Of a stretch of 64,000 bases of DNA, positions 8,153-16,627 are shown in pieces. The notes below the pieces were generated by a model. The model had not been told where the DNA came from and ran no database searches. It saw only the letters and a program-made list of their open reading frames with translations. Every line of letters begins with the position of its first letter. Positions within the stretch are counted from its first letter, which is position 1. The stretch is from JAGOUU01 sp964609155. GTDB taxonomy: Bacteria > Pseudomonadota > Gammaproteobacteria > JAGOUU01. The translations under genes and the position numbers were made by a program. The DNA lies in assembly GCA_964609155.1 (NCBI GenBank), contig CAZSRF010000004.1, positions 24,606 to 88,605 on the forward strand, written 5' to 3'.

Positions 8153-10096
8153 TTAAGCTGTTTTCTTAAGTTTGTGTTTTGTCAAAAAAATTATTAATAA
8201 TGATATCGCAGCTGGTGTTACACCTGGTATCCTTGAAGCTTGCCCTATTGTTTCTGGTTTAGCTCTTACCAGCTTTTCACAGATCTCATTTGATAATCCA
8301 GATATCGCCTTGTAATTAAAATTAACAGGTAATTTAAGATCTTCGTATTTTTTTTGTTTTAAAACATCTTTTTCTTGGCGTTCAATATACCCAGAATATT
8401 TTACCGAAATTTCTACTTGCTCAATTTCAGAATCACTTAGTTTTGAATAAAAACTCTCTAAATCTGTTGTTTTTGTTGATTCACTGGCCTGTCTAATAAG
8501 AGATGTGAGTAATTTATAATTAAGTTGAGGTCGTTTTAATAAATCTATTAAATTATATTCCCTGGCTATTTTATTTTCTAAATAGACGTTTAGACTCTTG
8601 GCTTCTAAACTATCAGGTTGAATCCAAGTTGATTTAAATCTTTTAAGCTCATTTCCTATATTATCTTGCTTATTGTTAAATCTGGCCCAACGTTCTTGAG
8701 TTACCAGACCTAATTTATAACCTATTTCTGTCAATCGTAGATCAGCATTATCTTCACGAAGTAATAACCTATACTCTGCTCGGCTGGTAAACATTCTATA
8801 AGGTTCTATTGTTCCTTTGGTTATTAAATCGTCAATTAATACGCCTATGTAACATTCTTGTCTTTTTGGTTGCCACAGTTCTTTATCTTGTGATCTTAAT
8901 GCAGCATTGATACCAGCAACAATCCCTTGTGCGGCTGCTTCTTCGTAACCTGTAGTTCCATTGATTTGTCCGGCAAAAAATAAGTTTTCAACGCATTTAG
9001 TCTCCAGAGTTGAAAACAACCCTTGCGGATTAAAATAATCATACTCTATAGCGTACCCAGGGCGAGTAATTTGTGCATTTTCAAAACCCTTAATACTGCG
9101 TACAAACTCGTATTGTTTCTCAAAAGAAAGACTCGTAGAAATACCATTAGGGTAGATTTCTTGAACAGTTAACCCCTCTGGTTCAACAAAAATTTGATGC
9201 CTTTCTTTATCAGCAAATCGCATAACTTTATCTTCAATTGATGGGCAATATCTTGGACCTACTCCTTCAATTTGTCCACTATACAAAGGCGCGTCTTCTA
9301 AGCCTGCTCTTATAATGTCATGCGTATTTTGATTGGTATAAGTTATATAACAACAAATCTGCTGAGGTATTAAGTTATTTATTTGTGCGCTATTTAAATC
9401 TTGATGTTCAAAAGAAAACAAAGGTACAGGATTATCACCGAATTGCTTTTCCATAACAGAGTAATCAATAGACTTACCATCTATTCTTGGTGGTGTACCT
9501 GTTTTTAGTCTCCCCATATCAAAAGGTAACTCTCGCAAGCTTTGTGCTAAACTTAATGCAGCCTGCTCGCCTGCTCTACCACCGGCATGCTGCATTTTAC
9601 CGATGTGAATTTTTCCGGCTAAGAATGTACCTGCTGTTAATACCACTGTTTTTGCGTAAAAAACTAAGCCCATTAACGTCTTGACACCAACAACTTTGTT
9701 TTTTTCTAAAATAATATCTTCTACTGGTTGCTGAAAGACAGCAAGATTCTGCTGGTTTTCTACATACTGTCGTATAACTTTCTTGTACAAAGCTCTATCC
9801 GCTTGAGCTCTTGTTGATTGTACTGCAGGTCCTTTACTGCTATTTAATCTTCGAAATTGAATACCTGCTTGATCTATTGCTTTAGCCATTGTTCCACCTA
9901 AAGCATCAATTTCTTTTACTAAATGGCCTTTACCAATCCCACCGATAGCCGGATTACATGACATTTGTCCAATGGTGTCTATATTATGGGTTAATAATAA
10001 TGTGTTAACTCCCATTTTACTTGCAGCTAATGCTGCTTCTGTACCAGCATGCCCGCCGCCAATAACAATAACATCAAACTTTTCTGGATAATTCAT
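8153..10096 (-). CDS. mnmG: tRNA uridine-5-carboxymethylaminomethyl modification enzyme MnmG (GidA)
   Basis: MnmG is the FAD-dependent partner of MnmE that installs the cmnm5 group on wobble uridine 34 of certain tRNAs. The FAD dinucleotide motif GGGHAGTEAALAASKMG starts at residue 13, and the GidA signatures GRLKTGTPPRI and CPSIEDKVMRFADKERHQ are present, as is the C-terminal domain with the helical tRNA/MnmE-binding region. The length of 647 is slightly above the usual 625-630. It is 2 bases downstream of mnmE, so the two partner proteins are made from one transcript. Confidence 0.97.
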   Translation of the reverse strand: MNYPEKFDVIVIGGGHAGTEAALAASKMGVNTLLLTHNIDTIGQMSCNPAIGGIGKGHLVKEIDALGGTMAKAIDQAGIQFRRLNSSKGPAVQSTRAQADRALYKKVIRQYVENQQNLAVFQQPVEDIILEKNKVVGVKTLMGLVFYAKTVVLTAGTFLAGKIHIGKMQHAGGRAGEQAALSLAQSLRELPFDMGRLKTGTPPRIDGKSIDYSVMEKQFGDNPVPLFSFEHQDLNSAQINNLIPQQICCYITYTNQNTHDIIRAGLEDAPLYSGQIEGVGPRYCPSIEDKVMRFADKERHQIFVEPEGLTVQEIYPNGISTSLSFEKQYEFVRSIKGFENAQITRPGYAIEYDYFNPQGLFSTLETKCVENLFFAGQINGTTGYEEAAAQGIVAGINAALRSQDKELWQPKRQECYIGVLIDDLITKGTIEPYRMFTSRAEYRLLLREDNADLRLTEIGYKLGLVTQERWARFNNKQDNIGNELKRFKSTWIQPDSLEAKSLNVYLENKIAREYNLIDLLKRPQLNYKLLTSLIRQASESTKTTDLESFYSKLSDSEIEQVEISVKYSGYIERQEKDVLKQKKYEDLKLPVNFNYKAISGLSNEICEKLVRAKPETIGQASRIPGVTPAAISLLIIFLTKHKLKKTA

Positions 10097-10098
10097 TT

Positions 10099-11586
10099 TT
10101 ATTTACCAATACAAAAACTAGAAAATATATTACCTAATAATTCATCTGCTGAGTATTCACCCGTAATATGAGATAAATACATTTGTGCCATTCGCAATTC
10201 TTCAGCAATAAGATCTTGGGGTTGCTCTGCAATTAATAAATCATGGGCACTCATCAAACAATTATTCACTTGACTTAAGCATTCTAAATGCCTTCTTCTT
10301 GCAATAAACTTACCTTCCATGCTTTGTTGAAAACCAATGTGTTGTAATATTAAATCTTCTAGTTTATCTATCCCCAAATTATTTTTTGCCGAAATAAAAA
10401 CAATATTATTATAATTACTTAATACAGAACTAAATTTTTCAGAAAGATCTTTATTCTTTATTTTATCTATTTTATTGATTAACAAGATAAAATTAAAATC
10501 TTTATTAATATTATAAGCACCATCCAAATCAAGCTCTTGACTAACAACATCTTTTAGTTTTGCTTGGTTTAACTTATTATTAACAATATCCTCTAAAAGC
10601 TCTTGGTTTTCATATAGACTGCCATCGATAAGCACCAACAAATATTGCGCTTTTGCTATAGCATCTAGAGCTTTTTTAACACCCTGTTGTTCAACCACAT
10701 CTGTACTTTGTCTTAATCCTGCTGTATCTGTTAAGACTATCGGGACACCGTGAATATTTAAATATGTTTTAATAACATCACGTGTTGTGCCTGGGATCTG
10801 AGTAACAATGGCCTCTTCTTTTCGGCATAATGCATTTAATAAACTTGATTTACCTGCATTAGGTTTACCAGTTATAACCAGATTAACACCTTCTTGTAGG
10901 ATCACACCCTGCTCTGTATTTGCAATAATGTCTTTTAATCTTTTCATTAATAAAGCTAATCTGTCCCTAACCTCCCCTGCTTGAATGAAATCAATTTGTT
11001 CATCAGAAAAATCTATAGCAGCTTCCACATAAGTGCGAAGATGAATTAATTCCTGCAAAAAAGAATGAATAAGATTTGAGAAATTTCCTACCAGGGTACT
11101 TGCTGCAGCATAAGCCGATTGTGAAGATGTTGCATTGATTAAGTCGCTCACAGCCTCTATTTGAGCCAAATCCATTTTGCCGTTCAGCCAAGCACGTTTT
11201 GTAAACTCACCAGGCTCAGCTAATCTTGCATTTATACTGAATAACAAAACCTGTTTTATTAACAAGTCCATCACAACAGGCCCGCCGTGACAGTGTAGTT
11301 CTAAAACGCATTCTCCAGTATAAGAATGAGGAGCATTAAAATATAAAGCAATTCCTTTATCTAATATATTTAAGTTCTTATCGTAGAACTTGCCGTAGTA
11401 AGCATAACGTGGTTTTATTTTTCGACCTAAAACATGTTGAGTGATATTTACTATATCTTTTTCACAACCAGAAACCCGAACAATACCAACACCACCAAAA
11501 CCTATTGCTGTTGCTTGAGCCACAATAGTTTCAGTAGAGTTTTGTATTTGTTGCTCAATATTGTCATCAAAAAAACTAACCATCAT
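10099..11586 (-). CDS. mnmE: tRNA modification GTPase MnmE (TrmE)
   Basis: MnmE is the GTPase partner of MnmG in wobble-uridine modification. It has an N-terminal tetrahydrofolate-binding domain (IATAxGxGG-like segment, here VAQATAIGFGGVGIVRVSG), a central helical domain, and an inserted G domain with G1 GKPNAGKSS, G3 DTAGLR and the NKID motif. The C-terminus ends in CIGK, the motif that carries the catalytic cysteine. The 495-residue length exceeds the usual 450-460 because of a longer loop between G3 and NKID. Its start overlaps the yidC stop by 11 bases, which suggests translational coupling. Confidence 0.97.
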   Translation of the reverse strand: MMVSFFDDNIEQQIQNSTETIVAQATAIGFGGVGIVRVSGCEKDIVNITQHVLGRKIKPRYAYYGKFYDKNLNILDKGIALYFNAPHSYTGECVLELHCHGGPVVMDLLIKQVLLFSINARLAEPGEFTKRAWLNGKMDLAQIEAVSDLINATSSQSAYAAASTLVGNFSNLIHSFLQELIHLRTYVEAAIDFSDEQIDFIQAGEVRDRLALLMKRLKDIIANTEQGVILQEGVNLVITGKPNAGKSSLLNALCRKEEAIVTQIPGTTRDVIKTYLNIHGVPIVLTDTAGLRQSTDVVEQQGVKKALDAIAKAQYLLVLIDGSLYENQELLEDIVNNKLNQAKLKDVVSQELDLDGAYNINKDFNFILLINKIDKIKNKDLSEKFSSVLSNYNNIVFISAKNNLGIDKLEDLILQHIGFQQSMEGKFIARRRHLECLSQVNNCLMSAHDLLIAEQPQDLIAEELRMAQMYLSHITGEYSADELLGNIFSSFCIGK

Positions 11587-13324
11587 TCATTGCTTTTTTG
11601 GTTGTAGCAATATTTTTTATATCTAATTTACTGCTCAATATATTATTTTTATTTGATTTATCATTTTCAACGCTGCGTGTGATCCACCACTGCTGCATAA
11701 TAGAAGTTATCGTATTGATTACCCAATATAAAACTAGCCCAGCTGGAAAATATAAAAACAATACTGTAAATATAACAGGCATCAACATCATGACTTTTGC
11801 TTGCGTAGGATCTGCAGGTGCTGGACTCAACTTCTGTTGTAAGAACATAGAGATCCCCATCAATAGCGGCAATACAAAATAAGGATCTTTAACTGATAAA
11901 TCTGTTATCCATAACACAAATGGCGCTTGGCGTAATTCTATACTTTCAATCAGGACCCAATATAACGCTATAAAAAAAGGCAATTGTATTAGCATAGGTA
12001 AACATCCGCCCAGTGGATTTACCTTTTCTTTTTTATATAACTCCATCATGGCTTTACCCATTTTCTCCCGATCATCACCATAGCGTTGTTTTAATTGTTC
12101 TATTTTAGGGCCTAACACACGAAGTTTAGCCATTGATTTATAACTTGAAGAAGCTAAACGATAGAATACTAATTTAATTAAAATAGTAACAAGTATTATT
12201 GAATACCCCCAGTTTCCAACAAAAGAATATATTTTTTTCATGACCCAGAAGATAGCACTAGCTATTGGCCATAATATTCCATAATCTACTGTTCTATCCA
12301 ATCCTGGGGCTAAAAGTGCTAATTGCTCTGCTTGTTCAGGGCCAGAATAAAATTTGATGCTTTTTGTAACTGTTTGCGCAGGTTCAACAACAAAATTGGG
12401 GCCTAATAAGTTTACGCTGTAGGTTCCATCATTATTTGTTTTTGCACTATATTGATACATTTCATCACTAATGGGAACCCATGTGCTGATAAAATAATGC
12501 TGGATTATTGCTGCCCAGCCCTGACTTGAATCCCATACCTTAGGATTATTTGATAATTTATCTGGCGATATCTTATGAAATTTATTTTCAGTATTATATA
12601 AAGCCAAACCGGTAAATGCAGTTGGGCTAAACATACTTGCACTACTACCTGTGTTTTTTCTTTTAAGCGCACTGAAAACATGGCCATTCCATGACTTGCT
12701 ATCGTTATTAATGACTTGATATTCAATATCTACATCATAGTTATTTTTTGAAAAAACAAAGGACTTAATAATTTTAACATTATTATTTTCTGTATTATTT
12801 AATAATAAATCAACTTTAAGTTTTTCAGAATCATTAACTAAAATATCAGTATTATAATTTAATTTTGCTGTTGTATACACTGCCCTGCTATTTTGCTTAT
12901 CTGGGCCAAATTCGCCTGTCAAACCATTAGGAGCAACATATAAAGTTTCTTGATTATTATTTAATAAATCAACGGGCGTTTTATCTGAATCTGACTTGCC
13001 ATACTTTAACAACTTTACATTAGTGATATCGCCACCAATAGGATTTATTTTGTACTCTACAACATTTGTAGTTACAGTAATTAAATCTGCTTTAGTCACA
13101 TCTGCACCGGCGTTGTTACCTACATTCCCTGTTGATGTATTCACATTAGTTGTACTAGCATTAGCTTTATACCCGGAAACATCTGGAACTATACTTTCTT
13201 CTCGTACTATTCTAGGATCGTTTTCCTTTTTATAACGTTCAGGGAAAGTGTCATACCAACTACTCCATAGTAGATACGTTAAAAAAAACAGTGCTGACAT
13301 TAAAATCGTTTTTTGGGTTTCCAT
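11576..13324 (-). CDS. yidC: Membrane protein insertase YidC
   Basis: YidC inserts membrane proteins, among them Fo subunit c, with or without SecYEG. It has 582 residues with an N-terminal membrane anchor (about 7-25), a large periplasmic beta-sandwich domain, and the conserved C-terminal five-helix domain containing GGCLPMLIQLPFFIALYWVL and PAGLVLYWVINTITSI. The linker after the anchor is low-complexity Asn/Thr/Ser, a variable region in this family. The order rpmH-rnpA-yidD-yidC-mnmE is conserved in gammaproteobacteria. Confidence 0.97.
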   Translation of the reverse strand: METQKTILMSALFFLTYLLWSSWYDTFPERYKKENDPRIVREESIVPDVSGYKANASTTNVNTSTGNVGNNAGADVTKADLITVTTNVVEYKINPIGGDITNVKLLKYGKSDSDKTPVDLLNNNQETLYVAPNGLTGEFGPDKQNSRAVYTTAKLNYNTDILVNDSEKLKVDLLLNNTENNNVKIIKSFVFSKNNYDVDIEYQVINNDSKSWNGHVFSALKRKNTGSSASMFSPTAFTGLALYNTENKFHKISPDKLSNNPKVWDSSQGWAAIIQHYFISTWVPISDEMYQYSAKTNNDGTYSVNLLGPNFVVEPAQTVTKSIKFYSGPEQAEQLALLAPGLDRTVDYGILWPIASAIFWVMKKIYSFVGNWGYSIILVTILIKLVFYRLASSSYKSMAKLRVLGPKIEQLKQRYGDDREKMGKAMMELYKKEKVNPLGGCLPMLIQLPFFIALYWVLIESIELRQAPFVLWITDLSVKDPYFVLPLLMGISMFLQQKLSPAPADPTQAKVMMLMPVIFTVLFLYFPAGLVLYWVINTITSIMQQWWITRSVENDKSNKNNILSSKLDIKNIATTKKAMNDG

Positions 13325-13430
13325 TATACTTCTTTACACCTGTTTTATAACTGTTTATATTTATTTGTTTTTCAACATACTAATTTAGTATTAATTAATA
13401 TTGATTAGCTATTTTGCGTTATATGACTAC

Positions 13431-13721
13431 TCAAGCCACCGGATCTAGACCACTATATTTACATTTGTTCTTATTTTTAAATAAAAAAAATGATCGACAT
13501 CTTAGCAATCTAGACAATATTAATTTAATACTTTTATAATTTAATCCATACAACTGTACAGCCTGATTAGCATATTCTGAACATGTTGGGTAAAACCTGC
13601 AGCCACCACCTACTGTACTTAATGAAATAGTATATAAAAATGGAGATAAAAAATATTTATATATTTTAAAAATAAATTCAAATACTTTACTAAATATTTT
13701 ATTAACTTTTGGCTTTACCAT
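13431..13721 (-). CDS. yidD: Membrane protein insertion efficiency factor YidD
   Basis: This is a small YidD protein thought to support YidC-dependent insertion at the inner membrane. The family core GGGCRFYPTCSEYANQAV is present with both conserved cysteines, followed by RLLRCR and the C-terminal GLDPV. An N-terminal amphipathic, hydrophobic segment precedes it. I use the ATG at 13721 (MVKPK); a GTG two codons earlier is possible. The start lies inside the end of rnpA (overlap of about 20 bases), the usual arrangement. Confidence 0.92.
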   Translation of the reverse strand: MVKPKVNKIFSKVFEFIFKIYKYFLSPFLYTISLSTVGGGCRFYPTCSEYANQAVQLYGLNYKSIKLILSRLLRCRSFFLFKNKNKCKYSGLDPVA

Positions 13722-14049
13722 GAACACAATTATTTAATTGTTGCCATTTACTATTTAACTCTACAAAAAACTCGGCATTTGATTGCTTAGCTGCTTGTTT
13801 TTTAGCAATAAGAACTATATCAACTGCAGGAAGTGCCGCAGTATTTAATCTAAAACTTTCTTTGGCTATTCTTTTAAATTTATTTCTAGAAACTGCTTTT
13901 GCTATATTTTTTTTTGCAACTGCAATACCAAGCCTTGCTGTATCTAACCCATTTACAACCCAAAATATTTTAAATGATTTAGAGTCTATGGTTTTTCTAT
14001 TTGCAAACACGGCATCATATTGTGTTTTATTTTGAAGTCTTTTAATCAT
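13702..14049 (-). CDS. rnpA: Ribonuclease P protein component
   Basis: RnpA is the protein subunit of RNase P, which matures tRNA 5' ends with the RNA subunit (not in this window). The 115-residue protein contains the RNR-type signature around KAVSRNKFKRIAKESFRLN (about residues 51-69) and the N-terminal RLQNKTQYDAVF block. It lies 49 bases downstream of rpmH and overlaps yidD. The C-terminal third is divergent and basic, as is common. Confidence 0.94.
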   Translation of the reverse strand: MIKRLQNKTQYDAVFANRKTIDSKSFKIFWVVNGLDTARLGIAVAKKNIAKAVSRNKFKRIAKESFRLNTAALPAVDIVLIAKKQAAKQSNAEFFVELNSKWQQLNNCVHGKAKS

Positions 14050-14098
14050 TAGTATCTCAAGACTTAGTTTGCACTCATTTACTACAACAAATTAATTA

Positions 14099-14218
14099 CT
14101 ATGCCGATAGCCTTTTACGCCCTTTAGCTCTACGGGCATTCAATACTTTTGTATTACGATTACGAAAGCCATGTTTTTTAGCGCGTCTACGCTTATTTGG
14201 TTGGAATGTACGCTTCAT
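14099..14218 (-). CDS. rpmH: 50S ribosomal protein L34
   Basis: The open reading frame is 39 codons long. It begins with ATG at 14218-14216 and reads MKRTFQPNKRRRAKKHGFRN, continuing RNTKVLNARRAKGRKRLSA to a TAG at 14101-14099. This is a full-length, strongly basic L34 with the family signature KRTFQPN(K/R)RRR. It is the first gene of the rpmH-rnpA-yidD-yidC group and is transcribed away from the origin region. Confidence 0.98.
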   Translation of the reverse strand: MKRTFQPNKRRRAKKHGFRNRNTKVLNARRAKGRKRLSA

Positions 14219-14276
14219 AAATTCTCACTATTTCAACACTGAATTGATTGTTATACCTATTTTTTAGCTATACGAT

Positions 14277-14305
14277 ACTCTACAGAATAGTAATACTAAA
14301 ATCAA
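14277..14305 (-). promoter_or_regulatory. Predicted promoter of rpmH-rnpA
   Basis: On the minus strand TTGATT (14305-14300) and TAGAGT (14282-14277) are separated by 17 bases, about 60 bases upstream of the rpmH start. Each hexamer matches the consensus at 4 of 6 positions. The remaining sequence from 14306 to 14521 is non-coding and shows no other clear element. Confidence 0.4.
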
Positions 14306-14521
14306 GTAAGAAATTTTATATTTTTTTCGTAATGAAGTCAAAAGTCTGTTTTGGATAGCGTAATAACCAATGACCAAATATTAAATTACAAGTAGTTATG
14401 ACAAATGGTGTCAACGTCGGGAAATATGCAACGTGGCTGCCAATTTTTTTGTGTTCTACAGTGAACTTAATGCTGGTTCTAGAGTCTGAGGCAATAGGTA
14501 TGTTTTTATATCACATTATTT

Positions 14522-15671
14522 ATGCCTGAGTTAGTTGTGTTTGGTCATAGAGGGCAGGGGCCTACAAGTAGAGTATATGTTGGAGAAAAAATACCAGACT
14601 GAGAATACGTTACCTGCTTTTTCTAAAGCCCTTGAAGATGGAGCTGAAGGAATTGAATTAGATGTATTTCTCACTAGCGATGGTAAGGTAGTAGTTTGTC
14701 ATGATGATGAAATTGATAGAAACATGGATGGTCTTCACGGCGCTTGGGGGCGTGATGATCCTGTAACTCAAGGGCGTATTTCTGAAAAACCTCTTGCAGA
14801 GGTAAAAAAGATAGACGTAGGCCATGGCGCGAAAATACCTACGTTAGAGGAAGTTATTACTCTAGTCGAAAACTACTTATCAAGAAATCCCAGCAGGAAA
14901 TTTATCATAAACATAGAGATTAAGGGCAAGGGCCCTATTGTTGATGCGGTTTACAAAATTATACAAGAAACTGCGGAAAAAGGAACAAACTTAAAAAAAC
15001 AAAGTTTTATGATAAATTCTTTTGATCAAGATGCTCTTTCAGCGATGGCAAAACTGGATGAAGATAGAGAAATGACGAAATCTTTAGGCGTATATACCTG
15101 GACAGCCTTCGGTAGTAAAGACGAGTTAGGTGACTCATGGCTCCCAGTAAAAAGAGATCCCAATGGCAATATTATGTATGATGATGTGTCTGGAGCTCTA
15201 GAAATTAAAGAAGAAATAGATGAAGTCAGCTTAAGAGCTTTAGTTATGAAAGCTAAGCAAGAAGGGTGTACTGCTATAGATTTGGTTAGCTCAGACGTAA
15301 CGACTAAGGCAATGGAAATAGCATCCGAATATGGAATGGCGCTCACTGCTACAACTAACGCGTTGCGAGCCCGAGCTCAAGAAGAAATAAAGCGACCGGT
15401 ACCCCAAAATGCAAGTAAAACTGACTTGGAAATAGAACAACAAGAGGTGGCTAAATTAATACTATTAGGAAGAAAGTTTCCATCCGTACCCATATATTAC
15501 AAAGCTGATGATCCTGGCGCAATGCTGTCGTTTCGAGAAAAGTACACACAACAATTAAGTAGAAGCCTGCTAGAAAAGCCAGTAGCAAGTCCTGTTTGTG
15601 CTGCGCGATCCTTAATTAAAGAAGATGAAGTGCCTAGTATTACTGCTCCAAGAACACCTCCTAAACCTTAA
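14522..15671 (+). pseudogene. Glycerophosphodiester phosphodiesterase family gene with a one-base frameshift
   Basis: GDPD enzymes hydrolyse glycerophosphodiesters to glycerol-3-phosphate and an alcohol. The ATG at 14522 opens a frame reading MPELVVFGHRGQGPTSRVY, which contains the catalytic HRG motif but stops at 14600. From about 14590 the next frame continues with TENTLPAFSKALEDGAEGIELDVFLTSDG and VVVCHDDE, the rest of the active site. Removing one A from the A6 run at 14586-14591 joins the two into a 382-residue protein with all GDPD motifs. A separate start at 14535 in the downstream frame would lack HRG. Beyond the TIM barrel, about 100 C-terminal residues are Pro/Glu/Lys-rich and unassigned. 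The break could be real, a sequencing error, or a slippage site. The gene sits unusually between rpmH and dnaA. Confidence 0.75.
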
Positions 15672-15905
15672 CAATTAAATATAAAAGATTATTTATTTTC
15701 ATAGTATTATTATTATGTTAAGCAAAGTATTATTTAGCTTAAAAAATCAAAAAAACTTTTTAAATCATATAGTTAATTAATGTATAAAGCTGTTAATAAC
15801 CTTATTCATTATATCTTATTAGCCTGTGTGTAAGTTATGACATTCTCTGTTAGTTGATATTTAGTAACTATCTGTACACTATTATTTGACTAGTTATAAA
15901 CTAAT

Positions 15906-15914
15906 ATATACACA
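15906..15914 (+). promoter_or_regulatory. DnaA-box-like site
   Basis: The sequence ATATACACA differs by one base from the DnaA box form TTATACACA. As a single match in AT-rich DNA it is weak evidence; its support is the location in the presumed origin. Confidence 0.3.
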
Positions 15915-16128
15915 ACTAGTTATTATATCAATGAGTTATAAGTGTTATCTATATCTTGATTATCTTGGGCATCATGAGGTTTGGTTGTTAACTAGTTTTT
16001 CATTGATTGATCAAAGATAATGCAGAGATTTTTTAGCTATAAAACCATCTTAATTATATCGGCTCTTCAGCTGTTATGGACAAGTTTTTTGCGTACGTCC
16101 TGATAGTTCACAAATAAACTAAATTATT

Positions 16129-16243
16129 TAGGACTTATACAAGAAGCTTGTCATACTGCCGGTATCTTGCAAAAAAGATCTCGGTTCTGCGCACTTCGTG
16201 CTTGACCGAGATGACAACTTACAATCATTTTACGTAAGTCCTG
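16129..16243. repeat. Nested palindromic repeat within the origin region
   Basis: The outer ends AGGACTTA (from 16129) and TACGTAAGTCCTGT (to 16243) are inverted relative to each other. Inside, TTGTCAT (16148-16154) pairs with ATGACAA (16211-16217), and the block 16177-16215 forms a hairpin from GATCTCGG to CCGAGAT. The inner hairpin is related to copies at 30140-30184, 30196-30234 and 36391-36430. The outer motif also occurs at 16089, 20417 and 33995. The sequence looks like a small non-autonomous repeat element. Confidence 0.65.
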
Positions 16244-16302
16244 TTATTCGTGTAAAAATAACATATTATTTACTTTATTAGATCAGTTATTATATTTAAT
16301 AC

Positions 16303-16311
16303 TGTGTATAA
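16303..16311 (-). promoter_or_regulatory. DnaA box
   Basis: TGTGTATAA on the plus strand is TTATACACA on the minus strand, a perfect match to the degenerate DnaA box TTATNCACA. It lies 317 bases upstream of the dnaA start codon and is followed one base later by a second box in the same orientation. Confidence 0.6.
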
Positions 16312-16312
16312 C

Positions 16313-16321
16313 TCTGGATAA
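16313..16321 (-). promoter_or_regulatory. DnaA box, one mismatch
   Basis: TCTGGATAA is one base from TGTGGATAA (TTATCCACA on the minus strand). It starts 10 bases after the box at 16303, so both sites would lie on nearly the same face of the helix. Confidence 0.5.
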
Positions 16322-16627
16322 GTCTAATATTTTATTTAAAATCAAGTGGTTATGCTAATGGCTGACTGTTGAAAACCCCATGATAAACATTGAAAAAACT
16401 AGGGATAAAAACATTTTTTCTAAGCTAAGCATTTTATAAACGATTTATTAACAATAAAAAAATTATTTTATTAACAGTTTATATGTTTAACAGTTATGAT
16501 TTGTTTTTTTTGTGATAAGATTAACAAGTCGTTCTAAATCTGTAATAAAGTTGATGTTTAACAGATCTCTGCACTTAATCTAGTTTTTAATTAATAACTT
16601 ATTTCTCAAAATTAATAGGGGATATTA

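Larger units (their letters stand above)
15672..16627 (+). other. Probable origin of replication (oriC) region
   Basis: About 950 bases between the GDPD gene and dnaA have no credible open reading frame and are very AT-rich. Three DnaA-box-like 9-mers (15906, 16303, 16313) are present, and GATCAGTTATTAT next to the tandem boxes resembles the AT-rich 13-mers of enterobacterial origins. Genes to the left run on the minus strand and genes to the right on the plus strand, as expected where two replichores diverge. A palindromic repeat lies inside it (16129-16243). The boundaries are approximate. Confidence 0.7.

Noticed and set aside
14535..14600. Start codon at 14535 for the GDPD gene in the downstream frame.
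   Set aside because: Its first 20 residues do not match GDPD proteins, whereas the overlapping frame from 14522 encodes the catalytic HRG motif, so the true N-terminus is in the other frame.
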